From assembly GCA_944322635.1 (NCBI GenBank), contig CALUPL010000031.1:1-64000 (forward strand): a DNA stretch of 64,000 nucleotides, given 5' to 3'. Position 1 is the first letter of the stretch; every line of letters starts with the position of its first letter. Below the pieces are notes generated by a model, which was not told the DNA's origin, did no database searches, and saw only the letters and a list, made by a program, of their open reading frames with translations. Below are positions 1-9,392 of the stretch, one piece after another. The position numbers were made by a program, and so were the translations under genes. The stretch comes from an uncultured Mailhella sp. GTDB taxonomy: Bacteria > Desulfobacterota > Desulfovibrionia > Desulfovibrionales > Desulfovibrionaceae.

Positions 1-33
1 GGCCTGTTCTGTATCGGGAACCATATCGTCCAT
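1..33 (-). CDS. ftsZ: FtsZ, N-terminal fragment (window edge)
   Basis: An ATG on the minus strand opens a frame reading MDDMVPDTEQA that runs off the left edge. Only 11 codons are present, so the protein cannot be identified from its own sequence. The call rests on position: it starts 28 bp after the ftsA stop, at the end of a dcw cluster whose last gene is normally ftsZ, the tubulin-like GTPase that forms the division ring at midcell. Confidence 0.6.
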   Translation of the reverse strand, partial: MDDMVPDTEQA

Positions 34-61
34 AATAGCATGTCTCCGGGTGTTCGACAGA

Positions 62-1312
62 TTAACGAATATCTCCGAACCAGCGCTTCATGCGTTCCCA
101 CACCCCGTGGAACAGGCTGGATTCGGCGGCGGAAGAGGGGGCGTTCGCAAAGCGGACGGGCGCTTCCTCGTTTTCTTTTTCCGCCCCATAGAAAAGCAGG
201 CCCACGGCCGTGGCGAACTTGGGGTTGTTGATGACGTCCTTCAGGCCGCCCACGTTGCGGGGATAGCCCAGCCTCGTGGGAAGCTGGAAGATTTCTTCCG
301 CAAGTTCGGCACAGCCGGGAATGAGAGCTGCGCCGCCCGTGAGAACGACGCCCGCGCCGAGCTGCCGTTTGAGCCCGGAATGTTCCAGCTCCTGATACAC
401 AAGCGCAAGGATTTCTTCCATGCGGGGTTCGCAGATTTCAGCAAGGACGCGGCGTTCCACAGTACGGGAAGGCCGTCCTCCTACGCCCGGAACCTCGATG
501 GTTTCGTCGGGACGAACCATGTCGGTGAGGGCGCAGCCGTATTTGATTTTTATTTTGTCGGCCGCGGAAATGGAGGTGCGCAGGCCGAAGGCGATGTCGC
601 TCGTAAGATTGTTGCCGCCGAGGGCCACGGCGCCGGTATGCTTGATGGCGTTGTTGGCGAAGATGGCAATGTCGCTCGTGCCGCCGCCGATGTCCACGAT
701 GGCCACGCCGATTTCCCGCTCCTCTTCCGTGAGCACGGACTTGGAGGAGGCAAGCGATTCAAGCACGATGTCGGAAACGTCGAGGTCGCTTCTGTTGCAG
801 GAACGGATGATGTTCTGCGCGGAGGTGACGGCGCCGGTGACGATGTGCACGTTGGCTTCGAGGCGCACGCCGGACATGCCTATGGGGTTGGCAATGCCGC
901 GCTGTTCGTCCACGATGTAGCCCTGAGGCAGAATGTGGATGACCTCGCGATCCATGGGAATGGCCACGGCCTTGGCCGCGTCGAGCACGCGGTCCACGTC
1001 GTGCTGGGTCACCTCGCCGCCGCCCTTGATGGCAATGACGCCGTGACTGTTCACGCCCTTGATGTGACTGCCGGCAATGCCGGCGTAAACGGACTTGATT
1101 TCACAGCCGGCCATGAGTTCGGCTTCTTCCACGGCCTTGCGTATGGACTGCACCGTCTGATCGATGTTGACCACCACGCCCTTGCGCAGGCCATTGGAGG
1201 GACTTGTGCCTATCCCGATGATATCTATTCCGTTTTCGGAGGGTTCGCCGACAACGGCGCAGATTTTTGTCGTGCCTATGTCGAGGCCGACGATGAGTTC
1301 GGATTTTGGCAT
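62..1312 (-). CDS. ftsA: Cell division protein FtsA
   Basis: FtsA is the actin-like ATPase that anchors FtsZ filaments to the inner membrane and recruits later divisome proteins. The 416-residue product begins MPKSELIVGLDIGTTKICAV, which carries the phosphate-1 motif of the actin/Hsp70 fold. A second motif, VDIGGGTSDIAIF, lies near residue 205, and an adenosine-type motif, VVLTGGAALIPG, near residue 330. An upstream in-frame start exists at 1327, but GGGGAG lies about 7 bp before the ATG at 1312, so 1312 was chosen. The C-terminus ends in SSLFHGVWERMKRWFGDIR, which fits the amphipathic membrane-targeting helix of the family. It sits between ftsQ and ftsZ. About 177 bp separate it from ftsQ, the largest gap in the cluster, so a local promoter for ftsA-ftsZ is possible but none is obvious. 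Confidence 0.97.
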   Translation of the reverse strand: MPKSELIVGLDIGTTKICAVVGEPSENGIDIIGIGTSPSNGLRKGVVVNIDQTVQSIRKAVEEAELMAGCEIKSVYAGIAGSHIKGVNSHGVIAIKGGGEVTQHDVDRVLDAAKAVAIPMDREVIHILPQGYIVDEQRGIANPIGMSGVRLEANVHIVTGAVTSAQNIIRSCNRSDLDVSDIVLESLASSKSVLTEEEREIGVAIVDIGGGTSDIAIFANNAIKHTGAVALGGNNLTSDIAFGLRTSISAADKIKIKYGCALTDMVRPDETIEVPGVGGRPSRTVERRVLAEICEPRMEEILALVYQELEHSGLKRQLGAGVVLTGGAALIPGCAELAEEIFQLPTRLGYPRNVGGLKDVINNPKFATAVGLLFYGAEKENEEAPVRFANAPSSAAESSLFHGVWERMKRWFGDIR

Positions 1313-1489
1313 TGATAAGCTCCCCATGACCTGAGCATACCTGTGAAAGGAGATGCCTCATTTAATATGGACTTGAAAAAAGCAGCACAAAAATGACGAA
1401 TTGTCCAGCATTTTTTTACCGGATAACCAGTCTGCCGCAAGGCGTTGCGGGCCTTGAAAGCCGCGCGTCATCGGAATGGAAAAGGGCTG

Positions 1490-2413
1490 CTACTGCTGAT
1501 TCGTGGCCTTTGTCATCCACACCTGGCCGTCGGCCGCGCGGATGCTGGTGACCATGACGGTTTCCTTCCTTTTTTCAATGTCCGTAACCACCGAAGCGAT
1601 GCGCCGGAGATTGTCCTTCCAGTTCTCGACGCCTATGCTCAGACGGAGTCTGCGGGTTTCCCAGTAAAGCTCGAAGCCTCCGCCTGCGCTCAATCGTATC
1701 CACGAAATCTGGGATATGTCAAAGGGAAAACCGGCATGTCGGAATTCTTCCACGAATTCGGCCACCATGGGCAGGGCTTCGTCGCCGCCGGGGCCTATTT
1801 CCAGCACGGGCAGGGAGCGGAAGTTGTCCGTGGACACGGGGGCGATGATTTCTCCCTTCGCATTGACATAGTAAAGCGTATCGTCCTTGCGCGCGCAGAA
1901 CAGGGGCACGCGTTCCTTTACGGTGATGATGAACGAGCCGGGAAGCGACCGCCGTATGGACACGTTTTCTATCCACGGATTGCTCACGAGTTTCTGCTCG
2001 GCCTCGTGCACGTTGACAAGGAGGCTGTTCTCGCCTTTGCGCAGACCGCAGGCCTCAAGAATGTCTTCGGTTTTCACCTGTGAGTTGCCCGTGATCTCTA
2101 TGCTCGTTATGGCAAAGTACCGGCTTGTGGTGCAGAAGTTGTAGGCCTTGACGAGTCCCATGCCCGCGCCGAGGAAGAAAAGGCCCACGAGCGCGAGAGC
2201 GAGAACCGCCCGGACCGCGAGAAGCACGCCGCGCGAGCTTACATGGAAGGAGGGCTGGTTGATTTTGGGCCTGCGCTTCGTCTTTTTGCCCTGATCGACG
2301 GCTTTCCTGCGGTTGGCTCCGGATTTTCTGGAGCGCGAGGGAGCTTCCGCAACGCTTTTGCGCCGCTGCGAGTAGGAGTTGCGCCGTGAGCGGCCGCCGC
2401 CTAGCAGAGACAT
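1490..2413 (-). CDS. ftsQ: Cell division protein FtsQ/DivIB
   Basis: FtsQ is a bitopic inner-membrane protein that links early and late divisome components. The 307-residue product has a strongly basic, Arg/Lys/Ser-rich cytoplasmic tail of about 55 residues. One membrane segment follows (around RAVLALALVGLFFLGAGMGL), then a POTRA-like domain beginning ITSIEITGNSQVKTEDILE, then the FtsQ domain, with IRRSLPGSFIITVKERVP typical of the family. The start at 2413 overlaps the murB stop by 13 bp and gives a normal length. A longer frame to 2527 would add 38 residues encoded inside murB and is unlikely. The basic tail is longer than in Escherichia coli. Identification rests on POTRA-like sequence, topology and position between murB and ftsA. 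Confidence 0.93.
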   Translation of the reverse strand: MSLLGGGRSRRNSYSQRRKSVAEAPSRSRKSGANRRKAVDQGKKTKRRPKINQPSFHVSSRGVLLAVRAVLALALVGLFFLGAGMGLVKAYNFCTTSRYFAITSIEITGNSQVKTEDILEACGLRKGENSLLVNVHEAEQKLVSNPWIENVSIRRSLPGSFIITVKERVPLFCARKDDTLYYVNAKGEIIAPVSTDNFRSLPVLEIGPGGDEALPMVAEFVEEFRHAGFPFDISQISWIRLSAGGGFELYWETRRLRLSIGVENWKDNLRRIASVVTDIEKRKETVMVTSIRAADGQVWMTKATNQQ

Positions 2414-3336
2414 GACGACCACTCCTTCACTTCCATGGAGAGCCTGATCCCGGAATGCTCGAACACGGCCTTCTGCGCTTCGCGGATGAGGGCGAGGGCG
2501 TCGTCGCATCTGCCGGGAAGGCCGCATTTCATGTCGTGGACAAGGAAATTGGCGTGCATGGGGGAAAAATACATGGCTCCGAGCCTTCTGCCCTTCATGC
2601 CCGCTTCATCCAGAAGCTTTCCTGCGGAGAGTCCTTCCGGGTTCTTGAACACGCAGCCGGCCGTGCGTTCGTGCACGGGCTGAACGCTCTTCTTGCGCAG
2701 AAAGTTTTCCCTTGCTGCGGCGCGCACGCTTCCGGGAGCGGCCCGGCGCAGGGAAAGAACCACGGACACGCTTATGTACCACGCGCAGTCCTCCACAAGG
2801 GAGAAATGCCGGTAGGCGGCCTTCCAGCCTTCGGGCGTGAGCGTGTGAAGCCCTCTTTCGGGCGTGAACACGTCGAGAGAGCGCATGAGAGGGGCCGTGC
2901 TGCAGCCGTAGGCTCCGGCATTCATGGCCACGGCTCCGCCCACTCTTCCGGGCACGCCCACGAGGCCTTCCAGTCCCGCAAGGTCGCGCGCGGCGCTCCA
3001 GGCCAGAAGATGCGGCACCCGCATTCCCGCCCCCGCGCGAATGAGCGTGCGCCGTCCGTCCGGGCCGTCTTCCTCGCCCAATATTTCAGGTTCGGCCGCG
3101 CCGCCGCACGGGGACTTCGCCCCGAAAAGAGGACGCAGCACCACAAACGGCAGATCGCCGTCGTGCACGAGCAGATTGCTCCCGCCGCCGAGCACGCGCA
3201 CATCCCCGCAGCCGGCAAGGACGTCGTCAAGATGCAGGCAGTCTTCCGGGCTGTCGAGGCGTATTTCCGCAAGGGCGCGGCCTCCCAGGCCGAGCGTCGT
3301 GAGCGGTGCGAGGGCAGGTCTGTCGATGATTTTCAC
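2401..3336 (-). CDS. murB: UDP-N-acetylenolpyruvoylglucosamine reductase MurB
   Basis: MurB uses NADPH and FAD to reduce UDP-GlcNAc-enolpyruvate to UDP-MurNAc in the cytoplasm. The 311-residue product starts at a GTG ([19 protein letters not shown]) whose bases overlap the murC stop as GTGA, which indicates translational coupling. Family marks are the FAD-binding stretch [10 protein letters not shown], the segment [24 protein letters not shown] and the active-site stretch TAGCVFKNP. Cys stands where many MurB proteins have the proton-donating Ser; Cys at this site is known in other MurB proteins. The open frame extends to 3810, but that region belongs to murC in another frame. The 3' end overlaps ftsQ by 13 bp. 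Confidence 0.95.
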   Translation of the reverse strand: MKIIDRPALAPLTTLGLGGRALAEIRLDSPEDCLHLDDVLAGCGDVRVLGGGSNLLVHDGDLPFVVLRPLFGAKSPCGGAAEPEILGEEDGPDGRRTLIRAGAGMRVPHLLAWSAARDLAGLEGLVGVPGRVGGAVAMNAGAYGCSTAPLMRSLDVFTPERGLHTLTPEGWKAAYRHFSLVEDCAWYISVSVVLSLRRAAPGSVRAAARENFLRKKSVQPVHERTAGCVFKNPEGLSAGKLLDEAGMKGRRLGAMYFSPMHANFLVHDMKCGLPGRCDDALALIREAQKAVFEHSGIRLSMEVKEWSSCLC

Positions 3337-4718
3337 GCCATGTTCTCCAGCACCCGGGGGCCTACCGTGGTCACGCTGCCCGCGCCCTGGGTGATGAGCA
3401 CGTCGCCGGGACGAAGATCGGTTTTGAGAGCCTCCACCACTTCGTCGAAATTGGGCTTGTAGCACACGTCGGTTTTGGAGAACTGACGGATGCCGAGCGC
3501 GAGATTCACGCCGTTCACGCCCGGAATGGGCGCTTCGCTCGCGGGATAGATTTCCGTAAGATACAGCTTGTCCACGTCGCCGAAGGTCTGGCAGAATTCG
3601 CCGAACAGCGCCTGCGTGCGGGAGAAGCGGTGAGGCTGGAACACCATGACGAGACGACGGCCGGGGAATACCTGACGTGCCGTGCGTATGGTGGCGCGGA
3701 TTTCCGTGGGATGATGGCCGTAGTCGTCGATGACCGTAATGCCGTTCTTTTCGCCCTTGAGCTCGAAGCGGCGTCCCACGCCGGAGAAGGAGGCAAGACC
3801 CTCCGCGCACTTTTCCGGCGATATGCCCGCCTGAAGGGCCACGCCTATGGCGGCAAGCGCGTTCAGAATGTTGTGACGGCCGGGCTGGGAAAGCGTGACG
3901 TTTTCAAGAATCTTCTTTTCCTGCCCGTCGCGGCCTCTGAGCCATACGTCGAAGCGGTTTACGGCCCCGCATTCGATGATCTGCCCGCGGATGCGGCAGT
4001 CGCGGCCGAAACCGTAGGTGATGAACGGACGCTTGATGCGGCCGATGAGCCGGCGCACGCCCGGATCGTCGGCGCAGATGACGTTCATGCCGTAGAAGGG
4101 CACCTTGTTCATGAAGGCTGCGAAGGCGTCGTCGATGGCTTCCTGGGAGCCGTAGTGGTCGATGTGGTCGTAATCCACGTTGGTGACCACGTTGATGATG
4201 GGGAAAAGACACAGAAACGAGCCGTCGGATTCGTCGGATTCGGCAATGAGGTACTCGCCCTGGCCGAGATGTCCGTTGGCGCGGTAGGCATTGAGAAGGC
4301 CGCCGATGATGACAGTGGGATCGAGACCCGCAGCATCGAAGATGGCTGCGGTGAGCGAGGTCGTGGTGGTCTTGCCGTGCGTGCCCGCCACGGCTATGCC
4401 CGTGCGAAGACGCATGAGCTCGGCCAGCATTTCCGCGCGGGGAATGACGGGAATGCCGCGTTCTCTGGCGGCCTGCACTTCGGGATTGTAGTCGGACACG
4501 GCCGAGGAGCGGACCACCACCTGGGCGTCGCCGATGTTTTCGGCGGCGTGGCCGAGATGGATGACGGCGCCGAGACTGCGCAGACGCTGAACCGTGGCGC
4601 TGTTGGCAATGTCGGAACCGTGCACGGTGTAGCCGAGGTTGAGGAGCACTTCGGCAATGCCGCTCATGCCGGAACCGCCTATGCCTATCATGTGTATGGC
4701 ACGAATCTTGTTGTTCAT
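3333..4718 (-). CDS. murC: UDP-N-acetylmuramate-L-alanine ligase MurC
   Basis: MurC is the ATP-dependent ligase that adds the first amino acid, L-alanine, to UDP-MurNAc. The 461-residue product has the N-terminal Rossmann motif [17 protein letters not shown]. The Mur-ligase P-loop [10 protein letters not shown] lies near residue 113, followed by the central-domain motif [10 protein letters not shown]. The C-terminal domain includes [12 protein letters not shown] and [10 protein letters not shown], both typical of MurC. The length matches the family. It starts 12 bp after the murG stop and overlaps murB by 4 bp. Confidence 0.98.
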   Translation of the reverse strand: MNNKIRAIHMIGIGGSGMSGIAEVLLNLGYTVHGSDIANSATVQRLRSLGAVIHLGHAAENIGDAQVVVRSSAVSDYNPEVQAARERGIPVIPRAEMLAELMRLRTGIAVAGTHGKTTTTSLTAAIFDAAGLDPTVIIGGLLNAYRANGHLGQGEYLIAESDESDGSFLCLFPIINVVTNVDYDHIDHYGSQEAIDDAFAAFMNKVPFYGMNVICADDPGVRRLIGRIKRPFITYGFGRDCRIRGQIIECGAVNRFDVWLRGRDGQEKKILENVTLSQPGRHNILNALAAIGVALQAGISPEKCAEGLASFSGVGRRFELKGEKNGITVIDDYGHHPTEIRATIRTARQVFPGRRLVMVFQPHRFSRTQALFGEFCQTFGDVDKLYLTEIYPASEAPIPGVNGVNLALGIRQFSKTDVCYKPNFDEVVEALKTDLRPGDVLITQGAGSVTTVGPRVLENMA

Positions 4719-4730
4719 GTGTGACTCGAA

Positions 4731-5849
4731 TTATTTGGAGTTGTCGCCCGCAAGGGCCAGAAGTTCCGCAGCCACGGCGTCCGCCGCATGGGGACGGGCC
4801 AGGGAAAGCGCGCCCCGGCGCATGGCGGCAAGGCGGTCTCCGTCTTTCAGAAGGTCGATGAGCATGGGAGCCAGTGTCCCTTCCTCCGTCATGGCCTGAG
4901 CCTTTTTCTGCGGCAGAAGAATGCCGCCGCCCGCTTCTTCCATGGCCCGGGCGTTGCTCGTCTGATGATCGTGCGCGGCGTAGGGGAAGGGAATGAACAC
5001 CGCAGGCGTGCCCGTGGCGGCCAGCTCGGCCATGCTTGTGGCCCCCGCACGGCAGAGCGCAAGGTCGCATTCGGCGTAGGCCCTTGCCATGTCGTGAATG
5101 AAGGGATGCACCATGCGGTCGGTTTCCTCGGGGGATACTCCCGCCTCAAGATAGCGGCGGCGCACGTCGTCGTACTCGTTTGCGCCGGTCTGATGCAGAA
5201 TGTCCACTCCGGCTTCCAGGAGCTTTTGCAGCATGGATATGACCATGTTGTTGATGGCCCGCGCCCCCTGGGAGCCGCCCATGACGAGAAGACGGGGAGC
5301 GCCTTCCCTTTCGCGGTGCAGGTTGCCGAGCGCGGCTATGTCGGCCCGTATGGGGTTGCCCGTAAGCACGCAGACTTCGGGAGGAAAGCTCGCGCCCACG
5401 GCGGGCTGATTCCAGGAAAGGCACACGCGGCGCACTTTTTTGCCGAGAATGCGGTTGGCCGCCCCTGCAATGGCGTTCTGTTCGTGCAGGGCGCAGGGAC
5501 GCCCCATGAGATGAGCCGCAAACACGGAGGCAAAGGCGGCATAGCCGCCGAAGCCCATGACGGCGTCGGGCCTGAACCTCCGCACTATGCCCATGGCCTT
5601 TGCTATGCCCACGGCCATGGCTCCCATGGCGGCAAGGGCCTTGGGACCGCGGCCGATGAAGCCGCGCACGGGCAGGCCCTCGAAGGGGACATTTGCCCGC
5701 TGCATGATGTTTCTTTCCGGGCCGTATTCTCCGCCCACGAAAAGAATTTCGATGTCGGGCCTGCGCTTTTTGAGCGCTTCTATGACGGCAAGGGCGGGAA
5801 AGATGTGTCCGCCGGTGCCGCCGGTGGTGATGATGATGCGAAGGGCCAT
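4731..5849 (-). CDS. murG: UDP-GlcNAc:lipid I GlcNAc transferase MurG
   Basis: MurG is the GT28 glycosyltransferase at the inner face of the inner membrane that converts lipid I to lipid II. The 372-residue product starts MALRIIITTGGTGGHIFPAL, carrying the glycine-rich G-loop of the family. Further family segments are MGFGGYAAF, LHEQNAIAGAANR, LVMGGSQGARAINN and the UDP-GlcNAc-binding stretch around CRAGATSMAELAATGTP. The frame is open to 5897, but the ATG at 5849, 2 bp after the ftsW stop, gives the canonical N-terminus. Confidence 0.98.
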   Translation of the reverse strand: MALRIIITTGGTGGHIFPALAVIEALKKRRPDIEILFVGGEYGPERNIMQRANVPFEGLPVRGFIGRGPKALAAMGAMAVGIAKAMGIVRRFRPDAVMGFGGYAAFASVFAAHLMGRPCALHEQNAIAGAANRILGKKVRRVCLSWNQPAVGASFPPEVCVLTGNPIRADIAALGNLHREREGAPRLLVMGGSQGARAINNMVISMLQKLLEAGVDILHQTGANEYDDVRRRYLEAGVSPEETDRMVHPFIHDMARAYAECDLALCRAGATSMAELAATGTPAVFIPFPYAAHDHQTSNARAMEEAGGGILLPQKKAQAMTEEGTLAPMLIDLLKDGDRLAAMRRGALSLARPHAADAVAAELLALAGDNSK

Positions 5850-5851
5850 GC

Positions 5852-6982
5852 TTACTCCCGCGCGGTTCGAGAATAGTTGAGCAGCAGGCCCGCGCATATC
5901 ATGTTTGCAAGCAGGCTGCTGCCGCCGTAGCTTATGAAGGGCATGGCAATGCCCTTGGGAGGAACATTGCCCAGAATGACGGCCATGTTGAGCAGAAAGC
6001 TCAGGGCTATGACCAGCGTGAGTCCGTAGGCGGAAAGCCGGTCACGGAGATTGCGCTGACCGAGTACCACACGATAGCAGCGATAGAAGAAGAGCGCAAA
6101 CAGCACCATGACCACGGTGATGCCCACAAAGCCCGTTTCCTCGCCGATGATGGACATGATGAAGTCGTTGTGGGCTTCGGGCAGATACACGGTTTTCTGA
6201 ATGCTGCCGCCGAGTCCCACGCCGAAAATGCCGCCGCTGCCCAGGGCCAGCAGGCTCTGCACGATCTGATAGCCCGATCCCTGCGCGTTGGCGAAGGGTT
6301 CGAGATAGGCGGTCCAGCGGGCCCAGCGGTAGGGTTCCACAATGATGAGGGCCACGACCAGCACGGCCGCCAGAATGAGCACCATGACGAGATAGCCGCC
6401 GCGCGTGCCGCCGCCGAGACACATGAAGAACAGAATGGCCAGCATGATGATGGTGCCGCCGAGGTCGGGCTGAAGAACGAGCAGCAGACACATGACGAGG
6501 GTGATGAGCGTGGGCGGCAGAAGGCCGCGGCTGAACTCGCGTATCATGGCCTGCTTGGAACTCATGAAATAGGCCAGGTACATGACGAGCGCAATGCGCG
6601 CGAACTCCATGGGCTGCACCATCATGAAATGGAAGTCGAGCCAGCGCTGGGAGCCGTTGATTTTCGGGCCGATGATAAGACACAGCACTAGCAGCACCAT
6701 GACCACGGCAATGCCCCAGTAGTGCAGCCTGTTGATGAACGAGCGGGGCAGCCAGCATAAAAGCGCCACAATGACGCCGCCGAGCAGCATGGTCTGCAGC
6801 TGACGGTGGAAGAAGTGGTAGGACTCGTTGTAGGTTCGCTGGCTTATGGGGCCGCTTGCGGAAAGCACGGCCACGAGCCCCACGCACAAAAGCAGCAGCA
6901 GCAGCGCGAGCAGCCACCAGTCCACCGGACCGGGGGGAATTGCAGGCTCGGGAGCGGGCTGTTTTTTCTTGCGCAGGTTCAT
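5852..6982 (-). CDS. ftsW: SEDS peptidoglycan polymerase FtsW
   Basis: FtsW is a polytopic inner-membrane SEDS protein that polymerises lipid II at the septum together with FtsI. The 376-residue product has about ten hydrophobic segments after a short basic cytoplasmic tail (MNLRKKKQPAPEP). Family marks are INGSQRWLDF, LVLQPDLGGTI, the extracellular loop region with PEAHNDFIMSIIGEETGF, and the C-terminal NVPPKGIAMPFISYGGSS. Its ATG overlaps the murD stop as ATGA. RodA shares this fold, but the dcw context and the PFISYGGSS ending support FtsW. Confidence 0.97.
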   Translation of the reverse strand: MNLRKKKQPAPEPAIPPGPVDWWLLALLLLLLCVGLVAVLSASGPISQRTYNESYHFFHRQLQTMLLGGVIVALLCWLPRSFINRLHYWGIAVVMVLLVLCLIIGPKINGSQRWLDFHFMMVQPMEFARIALVMYLAYFMSSKQAMIREFSRGLLPPTLITLVMCLLLVLQPDLGGTIIMLAILFFMCLGGGTRGGYLVMVLILAAVLVVALIIVEPYRWARWTAYLEPFANAQGSGYQIVQSLLALGSGGIFGVGLGGSIQKTVYLPEAHNDFIMSIIGEETGFVGITVVMVLFALFFYRCYRVVLGQRNLRDRLSAYGLTLVIALSFLLNMAVILGNVPPKGIAMPFISYGGSSLLANMICAGLLLNYSRTARE

Positions 6983-8298
6983 GCCTTTCCTTCCTGCATG
7001 GCGGTGACGAGAGCGCGGAAGTGGTTGCCGCGCTCAATGTAGTTTCTGAACTGATCGTAGCTCGACGTGGCGGGGGCGAGAAGCACGGCGTCGCCGGGGC
7101 GGGCAAGCCTGCGCGCTCTGGCAAGGGCTTCGTCCATGGTGGCATCCCAGGTGACGGGCACAACGTCCTTCCAGGCCGGTTCGAAATGTTCGCGGGATGC
7201 GCCGTAGAGCGCGACGGCCCGCACGTGTTCCTTGAGAAGCGGACGCATGCCTTCCACGTCGCCGCCCTTGAACTTGCCCCCCGCAAGCAGAACAACGGGC
7301 TTGTCGAAGGCCTGAAGCGCCACCCTGAGCGCTTCTATGGTGGTGCATTTGGAATCGTTGACGTACTGCACGCCGTCGATGTCCGCAATGTGTTCCAGCC
7401 TGTGCGCTATGGGCGTGAATTCGCGCATGGCGCGGGCGGCTTCCTCACGGGTGACGTCGAAAAGCGAGGCGGCAAGAAAGGCGGCCTCGGCGTTGCTCTG
7501 GTTGTGCGCGCCGATGAGACGGGTATCCGGGAAGGGGCGCGCGCCGGGCGTGAGGTACAGAACGCGGGCCTTCATGCCGTACTCTTCGGGAAGTCGGGAG
7601 AGCGAAGGCGGAAGAATGGCCACGTCGTGCTCGGTCTGCCGCGCAAAAAGGCGCATTTTTGCGTCGGTGTATTCCTTCATGTCCTTGTGGAAGTCGAGGT
7701 GGTTCTCGGAAATGTTGAGCAGAATGCCCACGCGCGGATGCAGGGTGCTGCACGTCTGCAGCTGGAAGCTGGAAAGCTCCAGCACAATGACGTCGGCCTT
7801 CGGGGCGCCGTGCCGTCTGGCAAGCACGTATTCCGAAAGCGGCACGCCTATGTTGCCCCCCGTGAACACGCGCAGACCGTGGGCTTCAAGCATGGCGGCA
7901 ATGAGACTCGTGGTGGTGGTTTTGCCGCTCGTGCCCGTAACGCCTATGACGGGTTCCTTGTCGAGCAGTCTCCAGGCGATTTCGGTTTCGGCACAGATGT
8001 CGGCCTTCGAACCGTCGGCCCGAACGGGCAGCAGCGGTTCTATGACGGACTTTGCCGCGGCGGGGCTGGGAATGACGAGATCCACGCCCTCGAAGTACTC
8101 GGGAGCGTGTTCCCCTCCGAAGACGGGCACATGGTTTTCAGACAGCCATGCGGAAAAATCGGCGGGCATCTGTTCCGGCTTTTTTTCCAGCAGACGGACA
8201 TCCGCGCCCAGATCGTGAAGCAGACGCACGGCGGCGCGGCCGCTTCTGCCCGCGCCTATGACGGCAACGCAGCGACGGGAAAGGAGGAGGGGACTCAT
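6979..8298 (-). CDS. murD: UDP-MurNAc-L-alanine-D-glutamate ligase MurD
   Basis: MurD adds D-glutamate to UDP-MurNAc-L-Ala using ATP. The 439-residue product starts MSPLLLSRRCVAVIGAGRSG. The frame is open to 8781, but the upstream part is the mraY region read in another frame. The ligase P-loop [14 protein letters not shown] lies near residue 125, ENHLDFH in the middle, and the C-terminal domain contains YVNDSKCTTIEA and LLAGGKFKGGD, which are typical of MurD. It lies 11 bp after mraY and overlaps ftsW by 4 bp. Confidence 0.97.
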   Translation of the reverse strand: MSPLLLSRRCVAVIGAGRSGRAAVRLLHDLGADVRLLEKKPEQMPADFSAWLSENHVPVFGGEHAPEYFEGVDLVIPSPAAAKSVIEPLLPVRADGSKADICAETEIAWRLLDKEPVIGVTGTSGKTTTTSLIAAMLEAHGLRVFTGGNIGVPLSEYVLARRHGAPKADVIVLELSSFQLQTCSTLHPRVGILLNISENHLDFHKDMKEYTDAKMRLFARQTEHDVAILPPSLSRLPEEYGMKARVLYLTPGARPFPDTRLIGAHNQSNAEAAFLAASLFDVTREEAARAMREFTPIAHRLEHIADIDGVQYVNDSKCTTIEALRVALQAFDKPVVLLAGGKFKGGDVEGMRPLLKEHVRAVALYGASREHFEPAWKDVVPVTWDATMDEALARARRLARPGDAVLLAPATSSYDQFRNYIERGNHFRALVTAMQEGKA

Positions 8299-8309
8299 GA
8301 CGTTATTCC

Positions 8310-9392
8310 TCAGCGCAGTTTGAGAACGGAAAGGGAAATGATGGCAAGAAGCACGGAGATGATCCAGAACCGGACGATGATCTTGGATTCCGGAAGGGGA
8401 TGATCTCCTTTCTGAAAATGATGATGCAGGGGCGTCATGCGGAAAAGACGCCTGCCGTGCGTGGCCTTGAAGAAGCCCACCTGCATGATGACGGACACGG
8501 TTTCCATGACGAAAACGCCGCCCGCCACGATGAGAATGAGCTCCTGCTTGCAGAGCACGGCCAGAAAGCCGAGCACGCCGCCGAGGCTGAGCGATCCCAC
8601 GTCGCCCATGAACACCTGGGCGGGAAAGCAGTTGAACCACAGAAAGCCGAGTCCCGCGCCCATGAGCGCGCAGCACAGCACCGTGACCTCGCCCACGCCG
8701 GGTACGGCGGGCACCTGAAGATAGGCGGCGAAATTCGCATGACCGGCCACATAAATGAAGATGGCATACACCATGAAGCACATGACCGCGGGCAGTATGG
8801 CCAGACCGTCGAGACCGTCGGTGAGATTGACGGCGTTGGAGGAGGCGATGAGCACCACCACGGCAAAGACCACATAGAACACGCCGAGATCGGGCATGAA
8901 CTGCTTGAAGAACGGCACGGACAGCCTGCTGGAATAGGCCGGTTCCATGAGCAGCAGGCTTATGGCCGCCACGGACACCACGATGAGGCCGAGCATTTTG
9001 GCACGGGGCGAGAGTCCCTTGTTTTCATGATGCCGTATTTTGGCGTAGTCGTCCACGAATCCCACCACGCCGAAGCCCACGAACACCAGCAGCGTGAGCC
9101 ATATGTACACGTTGGAAAGATCGGCCCACAGCAGCGTGGAAAACACGACGCCCGCCATGATGAGAAGGCCGCCCATGGTAGGCGTGCCCGCCTTGGCCTG
9201 ATGCTCGGGCACATAGGAGAGTATGGGCTGCCCCACCTTGAGGGCCGTGAGCTTTTTCAGAAACCACGGACCGGTGAGTATGGTGAAAAGCAGCGCGCAG
9301 ATGAGCGCCCCCGCGGATCGGAACGTGATGTAGCGGAAGACGTTCAGCAGGGAAACGTCCTGGCTGAAGGGGACGAGAAGGTTATAGAGCAT
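8310..9392 (-). CDS. mraY: Phospho-MurNAc-pentapeptide transferase MraY
   Basis: MraY is the integral inner-membrane enzyme that transfers phospho-MurNAc-pentapeptide to undecaprenyl phosphate, making lipid I. The 360-residue product matches the usual length and has about ten membrane helices. Signature segments are [12 protein letters not shown], the acidic [22 protein letters not shown] with conserved Asn and Asp residues, and the C-terminal [12 protein letters not shown] histidine loop. The start overlaps the end of murF by 11 bp. Confidence 0.98.
   Translation of the reverse strand: MLYNLLVPFSQDVSLLNVFRYITFRSAGALICALLFTILTGPWFLKKLTALKVGQPILSYVPEHQAKAGTPTMGGLLIMAGVVFSTLLWADLSNVYIWLTLLVFVGFGVVGFVDDYAKIRHHENKGLSPRAKMLGLIVVSVAAISLLLMEPAYSSRLSVPFFKQFMPDLGVFYVVFAVVVLIASSNAVNLTDGLDGLAILPAVMCFMVYAIFIYVAGHANFAAYLQVPAVPGVGEVTVLCCALMGAGLGFLWFNCFPAQVFMGDVGSLSLGGVLGFLAVLCKQELILIVAGGVFVMETVSVIMQVGFFKATHGRRLFRMTPLHHHFQKGDHPLPESKIIVRFWIISVLLAIISLSVLKLR

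Noticed and set aside
1313-1489. Small gene or promoter between ftsQ and ftsA
   Set aside because: No frame with a ribosome site and no acceptable -35/-10 pair was found, although the gap is larger than others in the cluster.
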